Below, in pieces: positions 1 through 7,987 of a stretch of DNA of 33,683 nucleotides (positions are counted from its first letter, which is position 1; each line of letters begins with the position of its first letter). The DNA comes from Chloroflexota bacterium (GTDB lineage: Bacteria > Chloroflexota > UBA11872). A program made the position numbers and the translations under genes. The DNA is taken from positions 1 to 33,683 of the forward strand of contig VXPS01000335.1 in the NCBI GenBank assembly GCA_009839425.1, read 5' to 3'. The notes beneath the pieces were generated by a model. It was not told the origin of the DNA. It worked only from the letters and a program-made list of their open reading frames with translations, and made no database searches.

Positions 1-1001
1 ACGTTGGTCGGGATGTAGGTGGTGACGTCGCCTTCCTGGGTCTCGATGATGGGGAGGGCGGTCAGGCTGCCGCCGCCGTGCTCGTCCGACAGGCGCGCAG
101 CCCGCTCGAGCAGGCGCGAATGCAGGTAGAACACGTCGCCGGGATAGGCCTCGCGGCCGGGCGGGCGTCGCAGGACCAGCGAGACCTGGCGGTAGGCCCA
201 GGCGTGCTTGGTGAGGTCGTCGTAGATGACGACGGCGTGCTGGCCGTTGTCGCGGAAGTACTCGCCGATGGTGCAGGCGGCGAAGGGCGCCATGTACTGC
301 AAGGCCGCGGGTTCGCTGGCCGAGGCCAGGACCACGATGGTGTGCTCCATGGCCCCGGCTTCCTGCAGGGTGGCCACCACCTGGGCGACGGCGCTTTCTT
401 TCTGTCCGATGGCGCAATAGATGCACACGAGGTCGCCGCCGCGTTGGTTGATGATGGTGTCCAGCGCAATAGCGGTCTTGCCGATCTGGCGGTCGCCGAT
501 GATGAGTTCACGCTGGCCACGGCCAATCGGCGTCATGGAATCGATGGCCTTGAGGCCGGTCTGGACGGGCGTGTCCACGTTCTGGCGCTGCGCGACGCCG
601 GGCGCGACTTTCTCGATCACGTCGGACTGCGCGGCGTTGATCGGTCCCTTGCCGTCGACCGGTTCGCCGATGGCGTTGACGACGCGGCCCAGGAGCTCGG
701 GCCCGACCGGTACCTCGGCAACCCGGCCGGTGGTACGGGCTTCGTCGCCCTCTTCGATTCGCAGGTAATCGCCCAGGATGACCGCGCCGATGGTGTCTTC
801 CTCAAGGTTCAGGGCCATGCCGGTCACGTCGTGCGGAAATGCCAGGAGTTCGCCGGCCATGGCCTGCGAGAGGCCGGAGAGCCGCGCCACACCGTCGCTG
901 ACTTCGAGGACGTGGCCGATGTTGGCCTGCTCGGCCTGGGCCTGAAAGCCTTCGATCTGTTGCCGAAGCGCGTCTGCGATCTCTTGTGGGCTGATAGCCA
1001 T
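1..1001 (-). CDS. atpA: F1Fo ATP synthase alpha subunit (3' end cut by window edge)
   Basis: Non-catalytic nucleotide-binding subunit of the F1 head, cytoplasmic side of the membrane. About 333 N-terminal residues are present; the rest of the family's ~500 residues lies beyond base 1. Visible are the N-terminal beta-barrel region with the start [12 protein letters not shown], the Walker A loop GDRQIGKT at about residues 169-176, and the following [10 protein letters not shown] and CIYCAIGQK segments typical of AtpA. The ATG at 999-1001 is preceded by a GGGAG ribosome site and lies 12 bases after the atpH stop, so it is the last visible gene of the atp operon. atpG, atpD and atpC would be expected further left. 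Identification is secure. Confidence 0.97.
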   Translation of the reverse strand, partial: MAISPQEIADALRQQIEGFQAQAEQANIGHVLEVSDGVARLSGLSQAMAGELLAFPHDVTGMALNLEEDTIGAVILGDYLRIEEGDEARTTGRVAEVPVGPELLGRVVNAIGEPVDGKGPINAAQSDVIEKVAPGVAQRQNVDTPVQTGLKAIDSMTPIGRGQRELIIGDRQIGKTAIALDTIINQRGGDLVCIYCAIGQKESAVAQVVATLQEAGAMEHTIVVLASASEPAALQYMAPFAACTIGEYFRDNGQHAVVIYDDLTKHAWAYRQVSLVLRRPPGREAYPGDVFYLHSRLLERAARLSDEHGGGSLTALPIIETQEGDVTTYIPTN

Positions 1002-1013
1002 TCGGGGCTCCCG

Positions 1014-1547
1014 CTAGCGCAAGGTGGACGCCAGGGCTTGCAGCCTGGCGTGGACGCTCAGGTCAAGTACATCGTCGCCGCGCCGGACGACAAAGCCGCC
1101 CAGCAGGGCGGGATCGATATCGGTGGTGAGACGAAGCGTGCGGCCCGGCGCCGCCAAGCTGTCGCGCAAGTTGCGCAGTTCGGCCTCGCCCAAGGGTGCG
1201 GCGGTTGTGACATGCACGCGATCGACGCTCTGGGCCTCATCGGCAGCGTCGCGAAACCGGCGTACGATCTCCTGCGCCAGGTCGATCTCGCGCTGCTCGG
1301 CCAGCAGCCGCAGGAGGCCAAGCCCACGGGCGGAAATCGCTGCACCAGCCGCGCGCTGCACGGCCTGGAGGCGGTCATCCAACCCGATCGAGGTGCTCTG
1401 GAGGAAACGTCGCGCCTGATCGTCGTCCGCGACCGCGCCGAGGACTTCCAGGTCTGCCTCCCAGGCGTCCCAGGCCTGCCCGCTCCGGGCATCGGCGACC
1501 ACAGCCTCGACGTAGCGCGCGGCGCGCCGGCGCCGGCTGCCGCGCAT
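1014..1547 (-). CDS. atpH: F1Fo ATP synthase delta subunit
   Basis: Delta (OSCP-type) subunit that ties the F1 head to the peripheral stalk. The 177-residue product matches the family length of ~175-185. It has an all-helical N-terminal half and the C-terminal segment VRRGDDVLDLSVHARLQAL, equivalent to the family's 'I.IGD.V.D.S...RL..L' signature (the Ile/Gly-rich part reads FVVRRGDDVLD). The ATG lies 2 bases after the atpF stop codon, and its GGAGG ribosome site is inside the end of atpF, so translation is probably coupled. As usual for this subunit the sequence is divergent; gene order makes the call firm. Confidence 0.93.
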   Translation of the reverse strand: MRGSRRRRAARYVEAVVADARSGQAWDAWEADLEVLGAVADDDQARRFLQSTSIGLDDRLQAVQRAAGAAISARGLGLLRLLAEQREIDLAQEIVRRFRDAADEAQSVDRVHVTTAAPLGEAELRNLRDSLAAPGRTLRLTTDIDPALLGGFVVRRGDDVLDLSVHARLQALASTLR

Positions 1548-1549
1548 GC

Positions 1550-2062
1550 CTAGCTCGAGCCTCCGGAGACTTCCGTAATCGCCTCCTGGACCAGCCGCCG
1601 ATGTTCGGGATCGTCAATTGAACGCCCCAACACGCGTGCCGTGGCGCCGACGACGAGATCGGCTGTCTGCGAACGAAGCTCGGCGGCGACTCGCGCACGA
1701 TTGCGGTCGACCTCGGCGGCCGCCTCGGAGCGCATCCGTTCCGCCTCGACGCGGGCTTGCTCAAGCTCGCGCGCACGCAGGGTCTCCGCAGCGCGACTGG
1801 CCTCCTCTCGGATGCGCTGGGCTTCGGCCCGAGCGTTGGAGAGCTCCGACTGAAACTCTGCGCGTTCGGTTTCAACCTGCTTGCGCAGGTTTTCGGCCTC
1901 GTCCAGGCTCTCCGCAATCCGCTGTCGCCGACGTTCCAGCATGGCGACCAGCGGCTTGAAGAGTAGACGATGCAGCACCCAGAGGAACAGCAGGAAGTTG
2001 CCGACCTGAAACAGGATGTTCGGGAAACTGATCCCGAGCGGCGCGGGCTCACTCATAGCCAC
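1550..2062 (-). CDS. atpF: F1Fo ATP synthase b subunit
   Basis: Peripheral-stalk subunit: one N-terminal membrane helix (about residues 12-33, ILFQVGNFLLFLWVLHRLLF) followed by a long charged helix rich in Glu, Arg and Ala (about residues 40-150) that dimerises as a coiled coil and contacts the delta subunit. The 170-residue length is normal for bacterial AtpF. Two starts are possible: ATG at 2062 or the ATG two codons later at 2056; the family cannot decide between them. The gene lies 28 bases after atpE. Only one b-type gene is present, so there is no b/b' pair of the kind seen in phototrophs. Confidence 0.95.
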   Translation of the reverse strand: MAMSEPAPLGISFPNILFQVGNFLLFLWVLHRLLFKPLVAMLERRRQRIAESLDEAENLRKQVETERAEFQSELSNARAEAQRIREEASRAAETLRARELEQARVEAERMRSEAAAEVDRNRARVAAELRSQTADLVVGATARVLGRSIDDPEHRRLVQEAITEVSGGSS

Positions 2063-2090
2063 ATCTCCGTAGCCGTCATACGCGTCGGGC

Positions 2091-2345
<255 letters not shown>

Positions 2346-3164
2346 TCAATGCGCTTCGGCCGTATCCGGCCCAACCGACTGGCCCGTGAACACCATGCTG
2401 AGCATGAAGAAGATCACGGCTTGAACGAGACCAAAAAGAATCTCCAGAACCAGGAATATCGCCCCGATCAACGGTAGATGCCCGAGAGCGAAGGCGCCCA
2501 GGATGGGTCCATTGAGCAGCACCTCGCCCGCGAACAGGTTGCCAAAGAGTCGGAACGACAGCGAAATGATGACGAAGAGCTCAATGATGATGAAGACCGG
2601 CGCCAGGAACGCCACCTGCGTCATCTCCTTCAGATGGCCCAGCGGGCCGTGTGACGCAATGCCGGACGCGTGGATGACCACAAAGGCCGTCAGGGCCAGC
2701 GCAATGGTCATGTTGATGTCGGCGGTGGCCGGACGAAAGATCGGCGCGGCGATAGTCTCCAGGTGACCGTCGTGATAGATCTCGGAGGGCTTCCAGATCG
2801 TGCCAATGCCCGGCAAGAGGCTGGACCAGTTGGAGATCGTGATGAAGACGAAGAACGTCGCGCCAAAGGCAAACACACGGCCGGCGTAGCGCCGGCCAAC
2901 GGTGGACTCCACCAATTCCATTAGGAATTCGGTGACCGTCTCCGCCACGTTCTGAAGGCCTTCCGGTACCAGGGCGGCCTCGGGGTCCTTGCGAATGCGC
3001 CGCGTGGCAAACCAGGCCAAAGCCAGGATGCCGCCCATTGTGAGCCACATGGTGAACATGGAGTTGGTCAGCGTGAAGTGACCGAGCGGTGTCTCCCATG
3101 GACCGGCCAGCGGCTCCGCCGACGCGCTGACGTGAGGGGCAAGATCCTGGCCCGGCGCGGCCAT
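2346..3164 (-). CDS. atpB: F1Fo ATP synthase a subunit
   Basis: Membrane stator subunit carrying the proton half-channels. The 272-residue product has about six hydrophobic segments. The essential arginine is Arg205 in SLSFRLFGNLFAGE, the family signature, and downstream Gln/Glu-containing helices (LEILFGLVQAVIFFMLS) are typical. The loop around residues 120-150, with IYHDGHLE, is longer than in E. coli, as in many deep-branching bacteria. The ATG follows the preceding gene's stop by 2 bases (TAG-GA-ATG), so coupling to the AtpZ/AtpI-like gene is likely. Identity is secure. Confidence 0.96.
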   Translation of the reverse strand: MAAPGQDLAPHVSASAEPLAGPWETPLGHFTLTNSMFTMWLTMGGILALAWFATRRIRKDPEAALVPEGLQNVAETVTEFLMELVESTVGRRYAGRVFAFGATFFVFITISNWSSLLPGIGTIWKPSEIYHDGHLETIAAPIFRPATADINMTIALALTAFVVIHASGIASHGPLGHLKEMTQVAFLAPVFIIIELFVIISLSFRLFGNLFAGEVLLNGPILGAFALGHLPLIGAIFLVLEILFGLVQAVIFFMLSMVFTGQSVGPDTAEAH

Positions 3165-3166
3165 TC

Positions 3167-3376
3167 CTAGCGATTCCCCCCGCGCTGCCAGCTAAATATC
3201 AGGTACATGACGTAGACGCTGGATGCCAGGGCAAGAAAAATTCCTCCGAGTAACACGAAGGGCGCGGTACCCAACCGGTCATCGATCCAGCGTCCTCCCA
3301 GGATGCCGGCAACCATGAACGTGCCCACGATGAATCCGAACTCAAGTGCAAGCGCCGCAGACCGAAGCGCACCCAC
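3167..3376 (-). CDS. AtpZ/AtpI-family small membrane protein at the head of the atp operon
   Basis: A 69-residue protein with two hydrophobic segments (about 8-27 and 38-61) joined by the loop GRWIDDRLGTAP. This is the layout of the AtpZ/AtpI accessory family: two helices with a G.W.D...GT.P loop. Members are implicated in Mg2+/Ca2+ supply or assembly of the c-ring and normally precede atpB, exactly the position here. The start is GTG at 3374-3376; an in-frame stop seven codon positions upstream rules out a much longer protein, and a TGAGGG ribosome site lies somewhat far (12 bases) from the GTG. I cannot decide between the AtpI and AtpZ names. Confidence 0.82.
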   Translation of the reverse strand: MGALRSAALALEFGFIVGTFMVAGILGGRWIDDRLGTAPFVLLGGIFLALASSVYVMYLIFSWQRGGNR

Positions 3377-3401
3377 AAGGACACGCAGCCCTCACGACTT
3401 T

Positions 3402-3415
3402 GTGAAAACGTTCAC
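3402..3415. promoter_or_regulatory. Inverted repeat in the leader of the atp operon
   Basis: GTGAA-AACG-TTCAC, two perfect 5-base arms, centred about 32 bases upstream of the AtpZ/AtpI-like start. It contains the palindrome AACGTT and resembles LacI-family or catabolite-type operators with a central CG, but the arms are not symmetric about that CG. It could be an operator or chance. Confidence 0.25.
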
Positions 3416-3566
3416 GTACTCGCCGCCGGAAGTCTAGCAGAGGCCTCACGGCAGTCCAGCCCAAGCCATCACCGTGCCGGGGGAAGTGTTGCGGAGGCAC
3501 GGCAGGCGGCTCTAGGCTTGCCCCGCGACGGACCGTCGGGTCCGCGCCTGGTTACGCCAACGTCCC

Positions 3567-3680
3567 ATGCTGCGACGCCCAAGCCGAGCCCGCGTCACGG
3601 TCCGCACGCTGATTGTCGTCCTCACGCTGTCTAGCGCGTCGCTGGTGCTGGGGACGTGGCTGTACTCGGTCGTTCCATAG
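3567..3680 (+). CDS. Possible 37-residue single-pass membrane protein
   Basis: ATG at 3567, TAG at 3678-3680. The predicted peptide begins MLRRPSRARVTVRT, strongly basic, and continues with a hydrophobic stretch of about 20 residues (LIVVLTLSSASLVLGTWLYS). This is the charge layout of a small N-in membrane protein. There is no convincing ribosome site upstream, and open frames of this length arise often by chance at this GC content. It stands alone on the plus strand between two minus-strand genes. I recognise no family. Confidence 0.3.
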   Translation: MLRRPSRARVTVRTLIVVLTLSSASLVLGTWLYSVVP

Positions 3681-3735
3681 CCAACGCCGCGAAGTCGAAG
3701 TTCGACGCGAACCTCGGACGGGGAACAGCCGACCG

Positions 3736-5739
3736 CTAGATGATGTCCGTAGGCTGTAGTTCCTCGCCGCGCAGGGTTGCCGGATCGTCGACCAGCCGCC
3801 AGATCTCACCGCCCAACGCCATCGCGAAGACCGTGGAGTCTTCGGCATAGTTGGGCGAGGCAGCCACTCGTAGGACCGCGCGGTTTCGAAGGTCTGGATT
3901 GAACTCCGACCATCCGGCGCCGCCGTTGGCCGACTTGAAGACGCCTCGACTGGTCGCCGCATACACCGTGGTGTCGTCGGCGAACGTCGGCGTGGCATCA
4001 ATCCAGAGCACGGCCGTCTCGGCGTCGGCCGGGTAGCTTCCCGACCACACGTCTTCAAACCGGGCGGCGGGACGGAACACTTGGCTGGCCGTGCCAAAAA
4101 GCCATGTCCGCTCTCTGTCCGTGTAGATCGCCGGAATGGCCAGCGACACCCACGGCGTATTGGTCTCATGTTCGACAAATCGTTCGAACGACTCACCGCC
4201 GTCGTAGCTCACGTGTACCGCCGCGGCGCCCTGGCCGACAGTCCCGACAAACACGGCCCGGTCCACCTCGAAATTGGGGCCGGTAGCCAGCGCTACGACG
4301 GTCTCGCCGTCAAAGTCGTGCGACAGCCGTTCCCAAGTCTCGCCACCGTCGATGCTGCGGTACGTCAGGCCCAGCGCGCCGCCGGCGAACGCGGTGCGAT
4401 CGCTCCCGAAGTCCGAAGAAAACGCCACCGCCCGCACGTCGTCAAGGTCAAAGCCTTCCACGGCTTCGTCCCAACTGTGTGCGTGGTCGGTGCTGCGGAA
4501 GAGCCCGGCCTGCGTAGCCACCAGAACGTTGCCGTCGGCCGCATACTCGGGCGAAACCCCGATCCCGGCGATATCCAACTCGGCCAGATCCTCGCCGCGT
4601 GCTTCCCAGGTCGCGCCCCCGTCGGTTGACACATGCACCCCGCTGCCGGAACCGCCCGCGAACATCGTCCGGTCGACCCCGAAGTCCGGAGAAATGGCCA
4701 GCGTGACCCAGTTCTGGCTGGTAATGCCCGTGTTTCGGGGCTCCCAGGTGGCACCCAGGTCGCTGGAGCACAGCAGACCGGTCATGAACGTGCCTGCCCA
4801 CAGGAGCGTGGCGTCGTCGGTTGGTAACAGCGCAAGAGTCAGAATCGATCCGTAGGTGTCTTCCAGCGCCCGCGTTTCCCAGGTCTCGCCGCCGTCGGTG
4901 CTGACGACGACACCCTGGCCGCCCGTGCCGGCCACGATCGTCTGGTCGGCGGTGAACGCCGGGGAGATGCACACGGCGTTGACGGCTTCGTCACCGACCT
5001 CTGCGACCTGCGCCCAGGTTCGACCGGCATCCTTGGACACCCACAAGCCGCGCTCTTCGGTCGCCGCAACAATAGTTCGGTCGGTGGAGAAGTCCGGGGC
5101 CAGGGCCAGCGCTTGCACCGTGGCCGTGCCGAAGTCGTCGCCGCCAAGCTGCTCCCAGGTGCGCCCGCCGTCGCTCGAGCGGCAGACGCCGCCGTTGACA
5201 ATGCCGGCGAAAACCATCTGATCGTTGCGAAAGCCCGAGGAGACCGCCAAGGTCTGGACGGAGAGCCCCGACAGCCCGACGTTGGAGGGATTCCAACTGC
5301 GGCCGCCGTTTGTCGTGCGGTAGACGCCGTCGCCGTCGGTTCCCAGCAAGGCGATACGGTCGGTCGCGTACGAGGGAGAAAGCGCCAGGGCCACCACGTT
5401 GGGGATCGCGCCCCAGAAGGACAGGCGGTTCCAGGTCTCGCCGCCGTCGAACGACTTGAATACGCCGCCCTGCACGGCGCCGGCGAACGCATTGCTGTCG
5501 CGGCTGTAGTCCGGCGACACCGCGACGGCCTGAATGTAGGGACTGGTCAGCTGGGCGTTGGAAATGCGCCAAGACTGGCCGTCGTCGTCGGACAGGAAGA
5601 CACCGGACATGGTGCCAATGAAAATGCGACGGCCTTCGGCATGCGAGGCCATCGCGATTGATGTCACCGTGCCGCCCTCTTGGCCGCCGACGCGCTGCCA
5701 GCGGTTGACGGCCGGGTCGATGGTTTCGACTTCAACCAT
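3736..5739 (-). CDS. Asp-box (BNR/sortilin-like) beta-propeller protein
   Basis: 667 residues made almost entirely of ~45-residue beta-propeller repeats, each with an Asp box of the form S.DGG.TW. I count twelve, for example SDDDGQSW, SFDGGETW, TTNGGRSW, SSDGGRTW, STDGGATW, SIDGGETW, SYDGGESF and SANGGAGW. Between them recur phrases such as VVALALSPSYATDRIALLGT. The architecture resembles the YCF48/photosystem II stability-factor-like and sortilin-like propellers; none of the catalytic residues of sialidases is evident, so no enzyme activity is proposed. There is no signal peptide at the ATG (5737-5739), which has a GGAGG ribosome site 9 bases upstream. The gene is monocistronic by spacing (178 bases from the LysM gene). 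Function unknown. Confidence 0.85.
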   Translation of the reverse strand: MVEVETIDPAVNRWQRVGGQEGGTVTSIAMASHAEGRRIFIGTMSGVFLSDDDGQSWRISNAQLTSPYIQAVAVSPDYSRDSNAFAGAVQGGVFKSFDGGETWNRLSFWGAIPNVVALALSPSYATDRIALLGTDGDGVYRTTNGGRSWNPSNVGLSGLSVQTLAVSSGFRNDQMVFAGIVNGGVCRSSDGGRTWEQLGGDDFGTATVQALALAPDFSTDRTIVAATEERGLWVSKDAGRTWAQVAEVGDEAVNAVCISPAFTADQTIVAGTGGQGVVVSTDGGETWETRALEDTYGSILTLALLPTDDATLLWAGTFMTGLLCSSDLGATWEPRNTGITSQNWVTLAISPDFGVDRTMFAGGSGSGVHVSTDGGATWEARGEDLAELDIAGIGVSPEYAADGNVLVATQAGLFRSTDHAHSWDEAVEGFDLDDVRAVAFSSDFGSDRTAFAGGALGLTYRSIDGGETWERLSHDFDGETVVALATGPNFEVDRAVFVGTVGQGAAAVHVSYDGGESFERFVEHETNTPWVSLAIPAIYTDRERTWLFGTASQVFRPAARFEDVWSGSYPADAETAVLWIDATPTFADDTTVYAATSRGVFKSANGGAGWSEFNPDLRNRAVLRVAASPNYAEDSTVFAMALGGEIWRLVDDPATLRGEELQPTDII

Positions 5740-5865
5740 GCGTTAGAGCCTCCGGACTCGCAGATCGACGAAGTGGAGAGCGCCGCCGGCGCCCCGGCGT
5801 CTCAACTCATTCTCGAAAGGACGCCCACAGAATAAGGCCCGCGATGGGGCATTGCGCGACCATCG

Positions 5866-5899
5866 GGGCTATCTGCAGTGTACGTAGTGACAGTAGCCC
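5866..5899 (-). terminator. Stem-loop downstream of the LysM gene
   Basis: Arms GGGCTATCTG and CAGTAGCCC pair over nine bases with one bulged base, enclosing a 15-base loop. It begins 18 bases past the LysM-gene stop on the minus strand and so is placed to end the recJ-to-LysM transcript. No T-run follows, so it is not a classical intrinsic terminator. Confidence 0.3.
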
Positions 5900-5917
5900 G
5901 CAACAACCATTTCCCAG

Positions 5918-6616
5918 TTATCCAGGGCTGCCCGGAATCCGTAGTTGTTGGCCAACGAAGATGCTGTCCGGGTTGCTGATCTGGTTCGCGGCCATCAGAT
6001 CGTTAATGCTCACGCCAAAGGCGACGGCAATGGCGCTGAGCGTGTCGCCGGGCTGGACCGTGTATGGCCCAGGGGCGTCCTCCTGCTCGGGGACCTCCGT
6101 GCCCTCGGGCAGCAACAGGCGCTGACCGACCAAGAGGTTGTTGGGATCGGGAATGTCGTTGAGGTCCACGATCACGCTAACCGGCACGTTGTACAGCTGC
6201 GAGATCCTTGACAGAGTTTCGCCGGCTCGAACCGTATGGGTCGCCGGTGTCGGAGCCGGCGTTGGCGTCGGTGTGGGCACCGGCGTGGGCGTGGCCGTGG
6301 GCGTGGGCGACAACACCACGATCTCAACGCCGGACTGGGCGGCCTCCGTAACGGAGGGCGATGTTTGCGACGAGAGTCCAACTCCCACCGGCGCCCCCCG
6401 CAGCGCGGCGTCGCCGGCCGCGGAAGCGGCGGCCCGATACCCATCTTCCTGCCAGGCCAGGATCCGCCAGGCAATCAGAACGGCGGCCAGTAGCAGCGCA
6501 AGCCGGACGTACCGAACCCAATGCCGATCCAGCGGCCGCAGGGCGTCCGGCCCTGTGACCTTGACCCAACGCAGTTCGGGTTCAACGGGCGGGCCCGACT
6601 CAGTGTCGGTCACCAT
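5918..6616 (-). CDS. Membrane-anchored protein with two LysM domains
   Basis: 232 residues: a basic/polar cytoplasmic N-terminus (1-37), one membrane helix (about 38-54, RLALLLAAVLIAWRILAW), an extracytoplasmic stretch, a Thr/Pro linker of TPTP repeats (about 103-125), then LysM 1 (about 127-170, HTVRAGETLSRISQLYNV) and LysM 2 (about 184-228, YTVQPGDTLSAIAVAFGV). LysM modules bind N-acetylglucosamine-containing glycans, usually peptidoglycan; with no catalytic domain this is likely a cell-envelope binding or tethering protein. The ATG overlaps the end of the glycerate-kinase gene by 7 bases (ATGGTGA), implying coupled translation. It is the last gene of the recJ-to-LysM run. Confidence 0.88.
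   Translation of the reverse strand: MVTDTESGPPVEPELRWVKVTGPDALRPLDRHWVRYVRLALLLAAVLIAWRILAWQEDGYRAAASAAGDAALRGAPVGVGLSSQTSPSVTEAAQSGVEIVVLSPTPTATPTPVPTPTPTPAPTPATHTVRAGETLSRISQLYNVPVSVIVDLNDIPDPNNLLVGQRLLLPEGTEVPEQEDAPGPYTVQPGDTLSAIAVAFGVSINDLMAANQISNPDSIFVGQQLRIPGSPG
6242..6310 (-). repeat. Thr/Pro-coding low-complexity repeat in the LysM gene
   Basis: A tandem GT/GC-rich tract whose minus strand encodes the TPTP linker of the LysM protein (residues about 103-125). Its length can vary by slippage. Confidence 0.7.
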
Positions 6617-7938
6617 CCGAACGCCATATATAGATCATTCACGTTGGTGCCCGTCGGTCCCAGGCGCACCAGGTCGCCACAGCATTGGAGGTAGCTGTAG
6701 GAGTCGTTGTCTTCGAGGGCGCTGGCGCAGTCCCCACCGGCGGCTCGCGCCCTCTCGATGGTCGTCCAGTCAATCAAGCCGCCGCAGGCGTCGGTGGGCC
6801 CGTCGGTTCCATCTGTAGCCAGCGCCAGGACCGCCGTGTTTGGCTCGCCCGCCAACTCCTGGGCAGCCGCCACGGCAAGCTCCTGGCTCCGCCCCCCGCG
6901 CCCATGGCCACGCACGGTCACAGTGGTCTCTCCCCCGAAAATCGCGCACCCCGGCCGCCGCACCGGGCGTCCGCTGCGCGCGATGTCGATCGCCGCCCCC
7001 GCCACCAGCTTGGCGATTTCCCGCGCCTCGCCTTGAACTCGAGACGTCAGGAACTGGGCATGCAAGCCGGCTGCTTCCGCCGCGGCAGCGGCAGCCAGAC
7101 CCGCGCGGGCGTTATCGGCGATCACGAGATTCGAGACTCGTTCGAACAGCGGATCGTCAGGCGTCGGTGTTTCGGGCAGCCCGCCGCGGGCGCCCAGTTC
7201 CAGGCGCTCGCGGATCGAAGCGGGCGCTGCGGCACGCAGATCAAACGCGTCCAGCGCCGCCAGCGCATCTGCATAGGTCGTCGGATCGGGCGACGTAGGC
7301 CCGGAGGCAATGACGTCAATAGGATTCCCTACCACGTCGCTCACCAGCAGGCCAACGACTCGCGCCGGCTCGGCGGCCGCCGCCAGCAGGCCGCCGTGAA
7401 ACACGGACAGGTGCTTCCGAATCGCATTCATCTGGTTGATGGTGGCGCCCGAACGCAGCAACTGGTCGGTGACCTTCTGAAGCTCCGCCAAGGTGACTCC
7501 GTCCGGCGGGCACGGCGTGAGCGCCGATCCGCCCCCGGAGATGACACATAGCACCAAGTCGCCTTCGCCGGCGTCGCCTGCCATCTCCAGCAGCCGCCGG
7601 GTCGCCGCTTGCCCGCGCGCGTCGGGCACGGGATGGCCCGCAGCCAAGACTTCGATCTGCTCGGCGGGCGACTCATAGCCGTCCTTGGTGATGACCAGCC
7701 CGCCTTCGACGCGATCGCCCAGAATGTCCACCAGCGCCTCGGCCATGCGAGGACTGGCCTTACCGGCGCCAAGCACGATCACGCGCCTGGCCTCGACGTC
7801 AGGAACGTGCAGGCTCCCGATCTGGATTCCGTCGTCGGTCAGCGCAACGGTTTCTTTGACGGCTGTCGCGGGATCCACCGCGGCAATAGCCGCCCGCCCA
7901 ATCGCCATGATCGTGGCGCGCATCGGGTCATCCCGCAC
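6610..7938 (-). CDS. Glycerate kinase, MOFRL/GckA family (glycerate 2-kinase type)
   Basis: Phosphorylates D-glycerate with ATP, feeding glycolysis from hydroxypyruvate, serine or glyoxylate routes; this family generally makes 2-phosphoglycerate. The ~442-residue product has the N-terminal RAAIAAVDPATAVKETV, the VLGAGKASPRMAEA segment, EVLAAGHPVPD, the glycine loop VISGGGSAL, the SDVVGNPIDVIASGPT motif, and the C-terminal MOFRL motifs IFGGETTV, GRGGRSQELA and ATDGTDGPTDACGG, ending GPTGTNVNDL. All match the Thermotoga-type enzyme. I take GTG at 7936-7938 as start because GGAG lies 9 bases upstream and the length then matches the family; ATG at 7923 is the alternative. The frame is open further upstream but there it overlaps degV. 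Confidence 0.92.
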   Translation of the reverse strand: MRDDPMRATIMAIGRAAIAAVDPATAVKETVALTDDGIQIGSLHVPDVEARRVIVLGAGKASPRMAEALVDILGDRVEGGLVITKDGYESPAEQIEVLAAGHPVPDARGQAATRRLLEMAGDAGEGDLVLCVISGGGSALTPCPPDGVTLAELQKVTDQLLRSGATINQMNAIRKHLSVFHGGLLAAAAEPARVVGLLVSDVVGNPIDVIASGPTSPDPTTYADALAALDAFDLRAAAPASIRERLELGARGGLPETPTPDDPLFERVSNLVIADNARAGLAAAAAAEAAGLHAQFLTSRVQGEAREIAKLVAGAAIDIARSGRPVRRPGCAIFGGETTVTVRGHGRGGRSQELAVAAAQELAGEPNTAVLALATDGTDGPTDACGGLIDWTTIERARAAGGDCASALEDNDSYSYLQCCGDLVRLGPTGTNVNDLYMAFGW

Positions 7939-7987
7939 GAGCGACGGCTCCGTCCCGGTCAACTTTGCGTCCAGTGTAGGCAGCGCG

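Larger units (their letters stand above)
3377..3735. other. 360-base intergenic region between the atp operon and the propeller gene
   Basis: The operon leader of the atp genes, read leftward from here, contains an inverted repeat (3402-3415). A weak sigma70-like pair on the minus strand can be drawn (TGGACT, 16 bases, TAGACT, around 3425-3455), each hexamer matching 4 of 6 consensus bases; I do not list it as a promoter. The plus strand holds one possible 37-codon membrane ORF (3567-3680). I see no tRNA or rRNA, and no terminator with a T-run. Confidence 0.6.

Noticed and set aside
78-1553. Plus-strand open frame of 491 codons across atpA and atpH
   Set aside because: Shadow of two clearly identified ATP synthase genes; no recognisable motif.
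3401-3417. Catabolite-response (cre) site in the atp leader
   Set aside because: Matches most core positions but fails at both outer W positions and lacks proper symmetry around the central CG; listed only as an inverted repeat.
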